Shown here: piece after piece, positions 23,525 through 32,791 of the stretch
Layout of the letters: each line of letters opens with the position of its first letter
Numbering within the stretch: position 1 is the stretch's first letter
Assembly: GCF_019794555.1 (NCBI RefSeq)
Contig: NZ_JAIMEP010000016.1
Coordinates: 1 to 49,122, forward strand
DNA length: 49,122 nucleotides
Direction: 5' to 3'
Source: Streptococcus suis
GTDB lineage: Bacteria; Bacillota; Bacilli; Lactobacillales; Streptococcaceae
The notes under the pieces: generated by a model
Seen by the model: the letters and a program-made list of their open reading frames with translations, nothing else
What the model was told of the DNA's origin: nothing
The model's database searches: none
Program-made: the position numbers and the translations under genes

Positions 23525-24913
23525 TTATTTTGCTTCAGAATGACCATAGCCATAGAAGAAATAAATGAACATACCAATTACTAAGGCAATTCCAAAAGCT
23601 AACCAAGTATCAAGACTGTATTGGAACATAAAGGAAAGACAAATCAGAATTGATAAAATAGGCAATAAGGGTACCAGCGGTGTTTTAAACTGACCTTCTT
23701 TTGGCAACCCATCTATTTGTCTAAGACGAATGATACCGACTGCTAACATCATCAAATAGGCTAAAGTACAAATATTCAGAAAGGAAGCAATGGTTGCTAA
23801 AGGAAAAATACCCGCACAGATCACCGCAAATATTCCAACCAGTATCGTCGCATTCTTAGGAACCTTACTGGTTTTGGTCAATTGACTCAAGGATTTCGGC
23901 AATAATCCATCGCGACTAATCGAATACACCATCCGTGAGAGTGCATAAGTCATCGAGATGCATACTGTAATCAAGGTCAGAATGGCCACAACAGAAATAT
24001 AACTTGCTGCCCAGCCTAAACCAACCTCCCGCAACGCAAAAGCAACCGCATCTGCCACATTCAACTTAGAATAATGCACCATCCCTGTTAAGACTAATGT
24101 CACTATAATGTACAATATTGTGACAATGAAGAGGGATAAGACGATTCCCTTTGGCACATTCTTTTCAGGTGTTTTTACCTCATCTATAGCTAGCGAAATG
24201 GATTCAAAGCCAAGAAAGGCAAAGAACATGAGAGAAGCTCCTGCCATTATACCTGCTTGACCACCGTAAATCGCTCCAAACCCAAAGGGCGCAAAATCAG
24301 CCCAATTGGACGGTTTAATAAAGAACATACCAGCAATCACAAACAAGGCCAAGGCAGAGAATTTTAAGATAACTAAGGCTGAATTAAAACGAAGTGCCGC
24401 CTTAGAATTTAGTAAAACAACCCCTATTACGAAAACCAAGACCAGAACTGGTAAGAGGTCTACATAAGTACCCGCAGCAGGGTTGAAGGTACCATTCAAT
24501 GCAGTTGGCATAGAAATACCAAAATGAGCTAAGAGTCCTTTCAAATATGCACCCCATCCCGATGCAACACTCGAAACTGCTGTCAAGAACTCCATAATGG
24601 TCAGCCAACCAGCAATCCAAGCAGGAAATTCTCCGAAAACCGTGTACAGATACCCATAAGCTCCGCCGTTCGAAGGTATGCGTGAGGCAAATTCAGCATA
24701 GAATAATGCTGTCAAACCAACTGAAATTGCTGCTATGACGATAGAAATAATTAAGGCAGGACCAGCATATTGGGCAGCAGCCAACCCCGTCACTGTAAAA
24801 ATACCTGTCCCCACCATTGAACCAATCCCTAAAAAGATCAAATCAACCAAACCCAAGTGGCGCCGCATTTGACTACTGCGCTCCCCTACCTGTTTTTTCC
24901 TCAACAGATTCAT
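23525..24913 (-). CDS. APC family amino acid permease (YfnA/CAT-like)
   Basis: 462 residues with 12 predicted membrane helices. The N-terminal APC signature is GIGSMVGTGIFTVTG, then YAGPALIISIVIAA; the conserved internal block is AGASLMFFAFLGFESISLA. It probably takes up a cationic or neutral amino acid. ATG 24913 follows TTAGGAG, while the upstream TTG has no support. A TATAAT at 25009-25014 lies about 95 bp upstream. No substrate can be assigned from sequence alone. Confidence 0.88.
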   Translation of the reverse strand: MNLLRKKQVGERSSQMRRHLGLVDLIFLGIGSMVGTGIFTVTGLAAAQYAGPALIISIVIAAISVGLTALFYAEFASRIPSNGGAYGYLYTVFGEFPAWIAGWLTIMEFLTAVSSVASGWGAYLKGLLAHFGISMPTALNGTFNPAAGTYVDLLPVLVLVFVIGVVLLNSKAALRFNSALVILKFSALALFVIAGMFFIKPSNWADFAPFGFGAIYGGQAGIMAGASLMFFAFLGFESISLAIDEVKTPEKNVPKGIVLSLFIVTILYIIVTLVLTGMVHYSKLNVADAVAFALREVGLGWAASYISVVAILTLITVCISMTYALSRMVYSISRDGLLPKSLSQLTKTSKVPKNATILVGIFAVICAGIFPLATIASFLNICTLAYLMMLAVGIIRLRQIDGLPKEGQFKTPLVPLLPILSILICLSFMFQYSLDTWLAFGIALVIGMFIYFFYGYGHSEAK

Positions 24914-25042
24914 AAACAACTCCTAAACCATAGATTGTTGATAAGTTATCATCCTAGATAAACGCTCTCATATTCTTTGAAAATCACTAGAAAAAATCAC
25001 AACGCTCCATTATACAATAAAAACCAGCATTTCGCACGAAAA

Positions 25043-25090
25043 TAAAAAAAGTGAAAGATCGTCTGACATCATCAGACAAACTTCCACTTC
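25043..25090 (-). terminator. Terminator of the 553-aa membrane protein gene
   Basis: AAGTGGAAG..GTCTGA-TGATG-TCAGAC..CTTTCACTT, then seven T on the minus strand. Confidence 0.8.
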
Positions 25091-25093
25091 TTC

Positions 25094-26755
25094 TTATTCA
25101 GGATTGATGACAACCTGTTGCAAGTAATTCTTTTTATCCAATTGACCAGTAAACTGATCGCCTACCTTAATAAATGGCAACTGGTCTGTACTGTCTTCAG
25201 TAGCCTTAACCTTATAAATCTTGCCTTCCGATTGGATATAATATACCGTTGACCCACCAATCATTTGGCTGGCAACTGCCTCCACCTTGCCCGTTACCAC
25301 TTCAGTAGGTTGACTCGAATCTCCATTTGTCGTAGTTGCAAGTCCAGCTAGACTAGATGCATCCCTACCAGTAACTTGTGAAATTAAGCTGGCCACATCA
25401 TTGTTTACTGTGACTTGTTGGTAATCTTCTGCATCTACCAATGCGTAAGATTTAACCAAACCAGCATCATCTTTTAGGGATACCAAATAGTAAGCTGTAT
25501 CCGCTAATTTGACTAAACTTGGAGCAGTTGCTTTGTAGCCTTTCTCCTGCACTTCCCCTTCTGCTGACTCTTGAGCAGCTGACTCTGTTGCCGAAGCCAA
25601 TTTGTAGTTAGTAATTTCACGAGTACGCATATTGACAAGGATAAAACCAAGATTTGATGAATCCGCTGTCGCTGAGGTAATACCGGTATAGAGATAAATA
25701 TCTGAACCGATGGAAATATAATTATAACTATCCGTAGTATTTTTCACACCTGTTTGGCTGAAAATGGTATTCCAAAAACCATTCTGGTAGGTGTAATGAT
25801 CATCAACACGACTGATGACATTTTCAGCAGAATAAACACGGTCCACCCATTCAGGAATCTCTTCTAGACGATACTTCTTACTTTCTCCTGTAACCGCATC
25901 TAACACAATAGCACCAATTGGATCATGTGATGACAGTCCAAATTTTGGCTCGTATATCGTTGCAATATAGTAGGGATTCCCTTTGTCATCCACTTCAAAC
26001 GAAGGCTTACCAAAAATAGTTGATGGGTACTGGAGACGAAGATGTCGCAAAGTATCATTAAGTAAAAACTCAGAATCAGAGTAATGCATGGCTTCGTTCA
26101 GCTTGGCAAGTTCTGCCTTACCTGTCGTCTGATTAACTTTTACATAGTAGCCAATACCATCTTGGTGATTGCTCAGCCATTTCCAAAAACTCTTATACTC
26201 TAATGGAGACACACGAAACGGTTGCTGTCCGATTGTAATTTGGCGGTAATCATTCGAAATACCAAACTGTGAAACCTTATCGATGGTACCCAGATAGGTA
26301 TCACCAATCTTTTCAGCCGACGCACGATCTAAAAGTGCCAATTTTGAAATATCTGTCTCAGGAAAATCTGTCTTAAAATCCGCTTCTTCCACAGTCACTA
26401 CTGAAGCATAATCTTTCGCACGAAAAATATGAGAATTGATGACCCCTAGAACTATAATCAGCAAAACAAATACAACCCAAACACGGCCCAACCAACTGAG
26501 ATAAGTCGGCAATTTCCCCGACGAAAATTGGTAAGACTCCACTTGACGATTACGACCTGAAATCTTGGTAACTTTCCGAATCGGACTAGTTTTGCTAGTG
26601 ATTGCGAGTACAATCCACAACAAGCCAAAAGACTGAAGTATGAAAAACCAAAATTCTAGACTCAGAAAATTGAAAGCTGGTAGCTGAAACCAATAGTAAA
26701 CTAGGATTTCCAAAATGAGAGCAAGCCAGACAAAACCAATCAATATTCTTTTCAT
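25094..26755 (-). CDS. Large membrane-anchored protein, 553 aa, unknown function
   Basis: Three hydrophobic helices occupy the first about 110 residues (ILIGFVWLALILEILVYYW; FWFFILQSFGLLWIVLA; WVVFVLLIIVLGVI). A large extracytoplasmic region with repeated beta-type segments follows (GYYVKVNQTTGKAEL; AIVLDAVTGESKKYRLEEIP; FILVNMRTREITNYK), resembling repeated PepSY-like or propeller-like units, and the last 80 residues look like an OB-type fold (VTGKVEAVASQMIGGSTVYY). The start MKRILIGF at 26755 follows GGAGGT; the longer frame is rejected. A TATAAT at 26789-26794 is upstream. I do not recognise its job. Confidence 0.7.
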   Translation of the reverse strand: MKRILIGFVWLALILEILVYYWFQLPAFNFLSLEFWFFILQSFGLLWIVLAITSKTSPIRKVTKISGRNRQVESYQFSSGKLPTYLSWLGRVWVVFVLLIIVLGVINSHIFRAKDYASVVTVEEADFKTDFPETDISKLALLDRASAEKIGDTYLGTIDKVSQFGISNDYRQITIGQQPFRVSPLEYKSFWKWLSNHQDGIGYYVKVNQTTGKAELAKLNEAMHYSDSEFLLNDTLRHLRLQYPSTIFGKPSFEVDDKGNPYYIATIYEPKFGLSSHDPIGAIVLDAVTGESKKYRLEEIPEWVDRVYSAENVISRVDDHYTYQNGFWNTIFSQTGVKNTTDSYNYISIGSDIYLYTGITSATADSSNLGFILVNMRTREITNYKLASATESAAQESAEGEVQEKGYKATAPSLVKLADTAYYLVSLKDDAGLVKSYALVDAEDYQQVTVNNDVASLISQVTGRDASSLAGLATTTNGDSSQPTEVVTGKVEAVASQMIGGSTVYYIQSEGKIYKVKATEDSTDQLPFIKVGDQFTGQLDKKNYLQQVVINPE

Positions 26756-26909
26756 ATATACCTCCACAAACATTAATTTATTAGTTATATTATAACATAG
26801 TTTTGGTAATTGCATACAAGTAACTAAAACATATTTCCAAACTCCCTATTCGCTCGGAATCAGTATTTTTGATATAATATTAGTCAGAACAAACTAGAAA
26901 AGGAACCAT

Positions 26910-27737
26910 ATGAAACTTATTTCTTGGAACATTGATTCCCTAAATGCCGCTCTTACAGCTGAATCTCCTCGTGCATTGCTGTCACGCGCCGTCATCGAAA
27001 CTCTTGTAGCAGAGGACGCTGACATCATTGCAATTCAGGAAACCAAGCTATCTGATAAGGGACCTACTAAGAAGCATCTCGAAATATTAGAATCCTATTT
27101 CCCTGACTATTTCAATACTTGGCGCTCATCAGTGGAGCCCGCTCGCAAAGGGTATGCAGGAACACTCTTTCTCTATAAGAACCACCTCACTCCTACAATA
27201 ACATTCCCTGAGATTGGGGCACCAACCACCATGGATGCCGAGGGGCGCATCATCACGCTTGAGTTTGATGAATTTTTTGTTACACAGGTCTATACACCAA
27301 ATGCAGGCGATGGTTTGAAGAGATTGGCTGACCGCCAAATCTGGGACCTCCAATATGCTGCCTACCTTTCACAACTAGATCGCCAAAAACCTGTTCTCGC
27401 AACAGGCGATTACAACGTTGCGCATAAGGAAATCGACCTTGCAAATCCAGCAAGCAATCGTCAGTCCCCAGGTTTTACAGATGAAGAACGTCAAGGCTTT
27501 ACAAATCTATTAGCCCATGGTTTTACAGATACCTTCCGTCATTTACATGGTGATGTTCTTAACGCCTATACTTGGTGGGCACAACGTAGCCGCACCAGTA
27601 AAATCAACAATACTGGCTGGAGAATTGATTACTGGCTAGTTAGTGACCGAGTGGCTGATAAGGTTACCAAATCGGACATGATTGATTCTGGTGCTCGTCA
27701 AGACCATACACCAATTGTGATGGAAATTAACGTCTAA
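26910..27737 (+). CDS. exoA: Exodeoxyribonuclease III / AP endonuclease
   Basis: Base-excision repair enzyme that cuts at abasic sites. 275 residues with all motifs: MKLISWNIDSLNA, DIIAIQETKLS (metal Glu), VYTPNAGDG (Tyr), ATGDYNVAH, WRIDYWLVS and the final ARQDHTPIVME (Asp-His). AAAGGA before ATG 26910 is the ribosome site, and TGATATAAT at 26871-26878 is the promoter. A terminator follows the stop. Confidence 0.96.
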   Translation: MKLISWNIDSLNAALTAESPRALLSRAVIETLVAEDADIIAIQETKLSDKGPTKKHLEILESYFPDYFNTWRSSVEPARKGYAGTLFLYKNHLTPTITFPEIGAPTTMDAEGRIITLEFDEFFVTQVYTPNAGDGLKRLADRQIWDLQYAAYLSQLDRQKPVLATGDYNVAHKEIDLANPASNRQSPGFTDEERQGFTNLLAHGFTDTFRHLHGDVLNAYTWWAQRSRTSKINNTGWRIDYWLVSDRVADKVTKSDMIDSGARQDHTPIVMEINV

Positions 27738-27748
27738 TCCCCTTACAA

Positions 27749-27770
27749 ACCTAGCAAAAGCTAGGTTTTT
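27749..27770 (+). terminator. exoA terminator
   Basis: ACCTAGC-AAAA-GCTAGGT and five T. Confidence 0.85.
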
Positions 27771-27784
27771 AAAATCAACAGATT

Positions 27785-27812
27785 TGTAAACGATTGCAAA
27801 ATGTGGTATAAT
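27785..27812 (+). promoter_or_regulatory. CDF gene promoter overlapped by a cre site
   Basis: TGTAAACGATTGCA (27785-27798) matches the cre consensus TGnAAnCGnTnnCA at all fixed positions and covers the -35 region of the promoter whose extended -10 is TGGTATAAT (27804-27812). This is an ideal place for CcpA repression. Confidence 0.65.
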
Positions 27813-27840
27813 ATATATATAAACTAGTAAAGGAGGAGTC

Positions 27841-28740
27841 ATGAATCATAAAAAAATCGAAAGAAAATCTCTTATCGTGTCCTCAATCGTAAATGGATTG
27901 AGCGGAACAGCGGGTCTGGCTGTGTACATTATGACAGGATTAAACGCACTGCTCTTAGATGGTGTCTTTTCACTCATTGCTTTTGTTTCCTCAATGGTAG
28001 CCTTTTATATTTCAAAAAATAGCCATCGGAAAACAACTACTTTTCCACAGGGACTCTATTTTTTAGAACCTCTATATGCCATCATGAAATCACTCGCAAC
28101 CCTACTATTATTACTATTTGCAGTATTAGAAACAAGTGCTACTGCTTTTGCCTATTTCGTCAACGGGATAGGTCATACAATGACCACTGGCCCAGTTGTT
28201 CCCTACACAATAACCATGTTCCTTGTTTGTATGGGACTCTATTTCTATAATCGCCACATGAGTGCAAGATTAAACCACATGTCCATCATTATCCAAGCAG
28301 AGTCTAAGGGAAATTTAGTTGATGGTCTTATTTCAGGAGCCATCGGTTTGGCTGTCATTCTCCTTCACTTTATCCCAATCAGTAGTCCATTCGGTTTTTT
28401 ACATTACACAGGGGACTTTTTCCTAACTGTGGTACTAGCTCTCATTTCCTTTAAAGAACCATGGGATGGGCTGGTTGCTTCCTTTAAAGAATTAGCAAAC
28501 GGGACCATTCAAGCACCCGAAATTCACGATTCCATTTATGAAATTTTAGAAACCTATTTAGATGACCATGCGGGCAATATTGAAATACATATTTTCAAGC
28601 AGGGAATGAATATACGAGTAAAGATCAACCTGCACAATGTTCAGCATGAAATTGTTAGAAAACTGCTGGAAGATAAGCAGCAAATGCTCTATTTACTAAA
28701 GAAGAAACACGAATACATTTCCGTCGAATACGCATTATGA
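27841..28740 (+). CDS. Cation diffusion facilitator family transporter
   Basis: A metal/H+ antiporter-type membrane protein, 299 residues. About six transmembrane helices occupy the first 210 residues, with the CDF-like blocks LLLDGVFSLIAFVSSMVAFY and AESKGNLVDGLISG; the metal-site Asp residues are in LLDGVF and LVDGLIS. A cytoplasmic C-terminal domain follows (IEIHIFKQGMNIRVKINLHN). AGGAGG precedes ATG 27841. The cre site in its promoter suggests lower expression on glucose. Which metal is moved cannot be told; the first site lacks the usual His. Confidence 0.82.
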   Translation: MNHKKIERKSLIVSSIVNGLSGTAGLAVYIMTGLNALLLDGVFSLIAFVSSMVAFYISKNSHRKTTTFPQGLYFLEPLYAIMKSLATLLLLLFAVLETSATAFAYFVNGIGHTMTTGPVVPYTITMFLVCMGLYFYNRHMSARLNHMSIIIQAESKGNLVDGLISGAIGLAVILLHFIPISSPFGFLHYTGDFFLTVVLALISFKEPWDGLVASFKELANGTIQAPEIHDSIYEILETYLDDHAGNIEIHIFKQGMNIRVKINLHNVQHEIVRKLLEDKQQMLYLLKKKHEYISVEYAL

Positions 28741-28742
28741 AA

Positions 28743-28776
28743 AAAATCTCGATCTTTCAAAGGTCGAGATTTTCAT
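28743..28776. terminator. Bidirectional terminator
   Basis: AAAATCTCGA and TCGAGATTTT form the stem. It serves the CDF gene and the convergent ArsC-like gene, whose last codons (YENLDL) are inside the stem. Confidence 0.8.
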
Positions 28777-29110
28777 ATTTGGTTCGGTAACCAATCTGTA
28801 GAATTTTACCGTCTTTGATCAACAAAGGGCGTTTGATAAGCATACCATCATTTGCTAGTAAACCAAGTGCATCTTCTAAAGTCAGACTGTCAAATTTATC
28901 CTTCAAACCTAACTCGCGATAGCTATTTCCGGAGGTATTGAAGTATTTTTTCAATTCAAATCCTGTCGCCTCCATCCAGTCTTTTAATTGACTTGCACTT
29001 GGTGGGGTCGTTTTGATATCAATCGCTTCAAATTCCACACCTAATTTGATTAACTCAGACTTAGCTGCACGACAAGTAGAACATTTTGGATATTCATAAA
29101 ATAAAATCAT
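28757..29110 (-). CDS. ArsC/Spx-family thioredoxin-fold protein (YffB/SpxA-like)
   Basis: 117 residues. The thioredoxin-like fold has the redox motif CSTC (FYEYPKCSTCRAAKSELIKLG) near the N-terminus and the family end blocks FNTSGNSYRELGLK and MLIKRPLLIKDGKILQIGY. It is an arsenate-reductase-family protein by homology. It is not the global regulator Spx with certainty, because the Spx partner-binding residues cannot be confirmed. ATGA overlap with ogt places it last in the serC operon. Confidence 0.85.
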   Translation of the reverse strand: MILFYEYPKCSTCRAAKSELIKLGVEFEAIDIKTTPPSASQLKDWMEATGFELKKYFNTSGNSYRELGLKDKFDSLTLEDALGLLANDGMLIKRPLLIKDGKILQIGYRTKYENLDL

Positions 29111-29601
29111 TTCTTTACCTCAAATCCTGGAATTTCATGTTGCAAGAGCCAGATTTTCTTGTCTAGACCGCCAGCATAACCTGTCAATTTTCCATCCCCA
29201 CTTAATACTCTATGGCATGGAATAATAATGGATAGGGGGTTACGACCTACCGCGCCACCAATAGCCTGACCTGATTGAATACCAAGTTCTTTGGCAATTT
29301 GCCCATAAGTAGTCGTTTGACCCGCAGGAATTTCTTGCAATATCTTCCAAACTTTTAACTGAAATGCTGTCCCTCTTAGATCAAGTGGCAGGGGACTAAA
29401 ATCTGGATTTTCCCCAGAAAAATAGCTTATTAACAAGTCACATGCTTGCTCTAAGACATGATGAGAAGTGACAGATACCTCTTCCGTCACTCCTTTTTCA
29501 TAATACTTCTGTCCCTCAAACCAAGCGCCCATCAAGCCTTTATCACTAGCTATAAGGGAGATTGAGCCTAAGGGACTCTTATAGATTTGTTTATATAGCA
29601 T
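29107..29601 (-). CDS. ogt: Methylated-DNA-protein-cysteine methyltransferase
   Basis: A suicide repair protein for O6-methylguanine. 164 residues, with the active-site motif IIPCHRVLSGDG (Cys about 131), the DNA-binding helix GQIAKELGIQSGQAIGGAVG and the usual GYAGGLDKKIWLLQHE end. It starts by TAATG overlap with serA and ends by ATGA overlap with the ArsC-like gene, so the three are translationally coupled. A repair gene in a serine operon is common in streptococci. Confidence 0.95.
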   Translation of the reverse strand: MLYKQIYKSPLGSISLIASDKGLMGAWFEGQKYYEKGVTEEVSVTSHHVLEQACDLLISYFSGENPDFSPLPLDLRGTAFQLKVWKILQEIPAGQTTTYGQIAKELGIQSGQAIGGAVGRNPLSIIIPCHRVLSGDGKLTGYAGGLDKKIWLLQHEIPGFEVKK

Positions 29602-30779
29602 TATTTATGTTTAATTACTCGCACTTTTGTAATCGCATCTGCCGCCTTGAATTTTTCGACCAAATTCGCGATTTTGGTTTCATCAGATTCATCTAAATCC
29701 AACAATGTATAGGCGTAATCACCTTTAGATCGGTTAATGATGTTATCGATGTTAATCCCTAATTCAGATACAGCCGTTGTAATACTTGCAACAATATTTG
29801 GCACATTTTTATTGATCAAGGTAATACGGTACGGTGCATCCAAGAACTGTTTCACATTCGGGAAGTTAACTGAATTAATGATTTCACCAGTTTCCATAAA
29901 ACGACGAATGGTCTGACCAGCAGCAATAGCACAATTCAGTTCAGCCTCTTCTGTTGATCCACCAACGTGTGGAAAGACGATAATGTTTTCTTTGTTGAGA
30001 ACTTCCTCGGTACCGAAGTCGGTAATATAGTTCTTAATCACTCCCGCTTCGATTGCCTCGAAAAGGTCTGCATTGACAACCAATTCGCCACGAGCAAAAT
30101 TAATGAGGGTTGTTCCTTTTTTCATCTGTCCAAAACTATCTGAATTGAAAAGTCCGCGAGTCTTATCTGTCAATGGTACATGAACAGTAATGTAATCGGC
30201 GTTGGTGAAAATTTCCTTTAAGTCATCCACACGTTTGACATGGCTTGAAATCGTCCAAGCTGTTTCAACAGACACATAGGGATCATAACCAAGAACATTC
30301 ATTCCCAAACGACGTGCATCATTCGCAATACGGGCACCAATTGCACCCAAGCCGATGACACCCAAGGTTTTTCCTGAAATCTCTGTTCCTGCAAATTGTT
30401 TCTTACCTGCTTCAACTTGCTTTGGCACATCATCTCCTGAAAGGGTGTTAGCCCATGCAGTCGCTCCGATATAGTCACGTGCTGACAAGAGGATGGAAGC
30501 AATAACTGCTTCTTTTACCGCATTGGCATTGGCACCAGGAGTGTTGAAAACCACAATTCCCTTCTCAGTCGCTTCTTCAATTGGAATATTGTTGGTTCCA
30601 GCACCTGCACGAGCAATCGCTTTAAGATTTTCAGGAAAATCAAATCCATGCAAGTTTTCAGAACGAATAATAAAGGCATCAGGATTATTTGCATGATCTC
30701 CATCAATCTGGAATTTATTGCCCAATTCTTTCAGGCCAACTTGGTTGATATTATTAAAAGTACGTACGCTAAATACCAT
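29601..30779 (-). CDS. serA: D-3-phosphoglycerate dehydrogenase
   Basis: First step of serine synthesis: 3-phosphoglycerate to 3-phosphohydroxypyruvate with NAD. 392 residues. The Rossmann motif is GVIGLGAIGARIAND (about 148-162), the catalytic Arg is in INFARGELV, and Glu and His follow in FPHVGGST. A C-terminal ACT domain (ITLINKNVPNIVASITTAVS) probably senses serine. It lies in the serC-GNAT-serA-ogt operon, after a hairpin (30790-30815) that may reduce read-through. Confidence 0.95.
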   Translation of the reverse strand: MVFSVRTFNNINQVGLKELGNKFQIDGDHANNPDAFIIRSENLHGFDFPENLKAIARAGAGTNNIPIEEATEKGIVVFNTPGANANAVKEAVIASILLSARDYIGATAWANTLSGDDVPKQVEAGKKQFAGTEISGKTLGVIGLGAIGARIANDARRLGMNVLGYDPYVSVETAWTISSHVKRVDDLKEIFTNADYITVHVPLTDKTRGLFNSDSFGQMKKGTTLINFARGELVVNADLFEAIEAGVIKNYITDFGTEEVLNKENIIVFPHVGGSTEEAELNCAIAAGQTIRRFMETGEIINSVNFPNVKQFLDAPYRITLINKNVPNIVASITTAVSELGINIDNIINRSKGDYAYTLLDLDESDETKIANLVEKFKAADAITKVRVIKHK

Positions 30780-30789
30780 TTATTTTTAC

Positions 30790-30815
30790 CTAAAAAGGCG
30801 GAATAGCTACCGCCT
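30790..30815 (-). terminator. Internal hairpin between the GNAT gene and serA
   Basis: AAAGGCGG..CCGCCTTTTTA on the minus strand. It is terminator-like inside the operon and probably a partial terminator or mRNA stability element. Confidence 0.6.
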
Positions 30816-30832
30816 TTACTTTCTATAATTCA

Positions 30833-31390
30833 TTAATTATTTCCGAGTAACCAACGGTCGTCTTCATCAATCTCTTGATAAAGACTACGTTCGTTCTTGT
30901 GTTTGATTTTTTGATAGGCTAACCGTTCTCCATCTATTGGAACCTTTCCACAATAGACATAGCCCAGTTTTTGTAATATATGTTGCATTGCCTTATTTTG
31001 CTCATGAGTATCGCAGCGGAAATCTGGTCCTTTTTGCCCCTCAATTAAGCCTTGCAAAAAAGTTTGAATAACTCCCTGACCACGAAACTCATTGGAAGTT
31101 GCCACTCTATGGAAAGTCGTATAGACAGGATTGTTATGGTGCCATTTTCCATCGTAAATTGCCTCATACTCTTCTTCCTGACCACGGTTAACCGCTGCAT
31201 AAGCAGCCACTTTTCCGTCCACTAAGCCAACATACCCACGTCCAGAAAGGATATCGTCAAAGACATTGTCTTTATTGGGATACTCTCCCTGCCATTGATG
31301 AATACCAGAAGATGCTAGAAAAGCCCTAGCTTCTTCAAGAATATTGACAATAGCCTCTATCTCGTTTGGATGCGCTAATCTAATTTCCAT
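30833..31390 (-). CDS. GNAT family N-acetyltransferase
   Basis: 185 residues. The acetyl-CoA site is in ATSNEFRGQGVIQTFLQGLIEG (R-x-x-G-x-G type), followed by CDTHEQNKAMQHILQKLGYVYCG. The substrate is unknown. It starts by TAATG overlap with serC and stands between serC and serA, the usual streptococcal order, so a link to serine or phosphoserine metabolism is possible but not shown. Confidence 0.88.
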   Translation of the reverse strand: MEIRLAHPNEIEAIVNILEEARAFLASSGIHQWQGEYPNKDNVFDDILSGRGYVGLVDGKVAAYAAVNRGQEEEYEAIYDGKWHHNNPVYTTFHRVATSNEFRGQGVIQTFLQGLIEGQKGPDFRCDTHEQNKAMQHILQKLGYVYCGKVPIDGERLAYQKIKHKNERSLYQEIDEDDRWLLGNN

Positions 31391-32481
31391 TAAGCATTCT
31401 CCGCAGCAAATTTCTTCATGAATTCGATTAAATCAACCACACCTTGACGTGGGAAGGCATTGTATAATGATGCCCGCATTCCGCCAACTGAACGGTGACC
31501 TTTGATATTCTTAAATCCAGCTGCAGTCGCTTCTTTGACAAATTTTGCATCCAATTCTTCACTTGGTGAAACAAAAGGAATGTTGGCTACTGAACGCTCT
31601 TCTTTTTTGCGAACAGGATTTGTGTAGAAATCAGACTGGTCGATATAGTCATAAAGCAAACCAGATTTTTCACGGTTGATTTTTTCCATCTCATCAACAC
31701 CACCAATTTCTTTCACCCAATCAAAGACGAGTTTAGAAATATAGATAGAGTATGCTGGTGGTGTATTATACAGGGACTCATTTTCTGCTTGAATACGGTA
31801 GTCCAACATGCTTGAAAGCATTGGCTGATCATTGAGGAAATCCTCACGAACAATCACCACCGTCACACCTGCAGGGCCAATATTCTTTTGGGCCCCAGCA
31901 TAAATCATGGCAAAATCTTCAACATTATAACGAGCTGCTAAAATATTTGAAGACATATCAGCAATCACTGGCACACCATTAGTGTCAGGAATATCATATA
32001 CAGCTGTTCCTTCAATAGTGTTATTTGTTGTCAAATGCACATAGGCTGCACTTGGATCAATATCATTTTTATCGAAAGTTGGCAATTCTGCATAGGTAAT
32101 ATCTTCTGTTGAACCAAGCAAAATTGGTTCAAAGGCAATAGTTTTAGACAACTTCACTGCCTCAGTATAGGCTTTTTTGCCCCATGAACCACCTACAAGA
32201 TAGTAAGCTTTTTTGCCTTGAGCGAAGTTGAGCGGAATCATTGTAAATTCTAATGATGCTCCGCCTTGCAAGAAAATAACTTTATAGTTATCAGGAATCG
32301 CCATCAATTCACGAAGTGTTGCCTCAGCGCTCTTTATAATATCATCAAAGTCCTTGGAGCGATGCGACATCTCCAAAACACTCATTCCCGAACCATTGTA
32401 GTCCAAGAATTCAGCTTGGGCGCGTTCAAGTACTGGTTTTGGCAATACTGCAGGACCTGCAGAAAAGTTGTAGATTGTCAT
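31390..32481 (-). CDS. serC: Phosphoserine aminotransferase
   Basis: PLP enzyme, second step of serine synthesis. 363 residues from [19 protein letters not shown]. The PLP lysine is in [14 protein letters not shown], and the cofactor-binding region is [10 protein letters not shown] with [12 protein letters not shown] 32481 is preceded by GGAGGG; the ten-codon longer frame is not needed. An extended -10 TGATATAAT (32510-32515) is the operon promoter. It is the first gene of serC-GNAT-serA-ogt-arsC-like. Confidence 0.96.
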   Translation of the reverse strand: MTIYNFSAGPAVLPKPVLERAQAEFLDYNGSGMSVLEMSHRSKDFDDIIKSAEATLRELMAIPDNYKVIFLQGGASLEFTMIPLNFAQGKKAYYLVGGSWGKKAYTEAVKLSKTIAFEPILLGSTEDITYAELPTFDKNDIDPSAAYVHLTTNNTIEGTAVYDIPDTNGVPVIADMSSNILAARYNVEDFAMIYAGAQKNIGPAGVTVVIVREDFLNDQPMLSSMLDYRIQAENESLYNTPPAYSIYISKLVFDWVKEIGGVDEMEKINREKSGLLYDYIDQSDFYTNPVRKKEERSVANIPFVSPSEELDAKFVKEATAAGFKNIKGHRSVGGMRASLYNAFPRQGVVDLIEFMKKFAAENA

Positions 32482-32509
32482 AAAATCCCTCCAATATGTT
32501 AGTCTGTTC

Positions 32510-32515
32510 ATTATA
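32510..32515 (-). promoter_or_regulatory. serC operon promoter (-10)
   Basis: TGTGATATAAT on the minus strand, about 28 bp before the serC ATG. The rest of the 310-bp gap up to 32791 is AT-rich and holds only the terminator at 32715-32746. Confidence 0.6.
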
Positions 32516-32714
32516 TCACAAATATTCAGACAATTCCATAAAATGTTTTAATTTCATAAAAAAATTCGGTTTTGGGTTTGATATACATACAAAACTAGAC
32601 TATTTATCCCGATTTCGATGTTGTTTCTTTTATATTCTCCCACATAGTTCATAATAAATGCAAATTTATACACCATACATTAACAAATAATGAGAAAATT
32701 CAACTTTGAAGTAT

Positions 32715-32746
32715 GAAAAAAATGACTAGCACTGCTAATCATTTTA
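32715..32746 (-). terminator. Terminator of the ABC transporter operon
   Basis: AAAATGATTAGCA..TGCTAGTCATTTTTTT on the minus strand (one mismatch), 45 bp after the ATPase gene. Confidence 0.8.
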
Positions 32747-32791
32747 GATGACTGGGTCAATATTTAATTCTGGTATGATTCTTGTTAAAAA

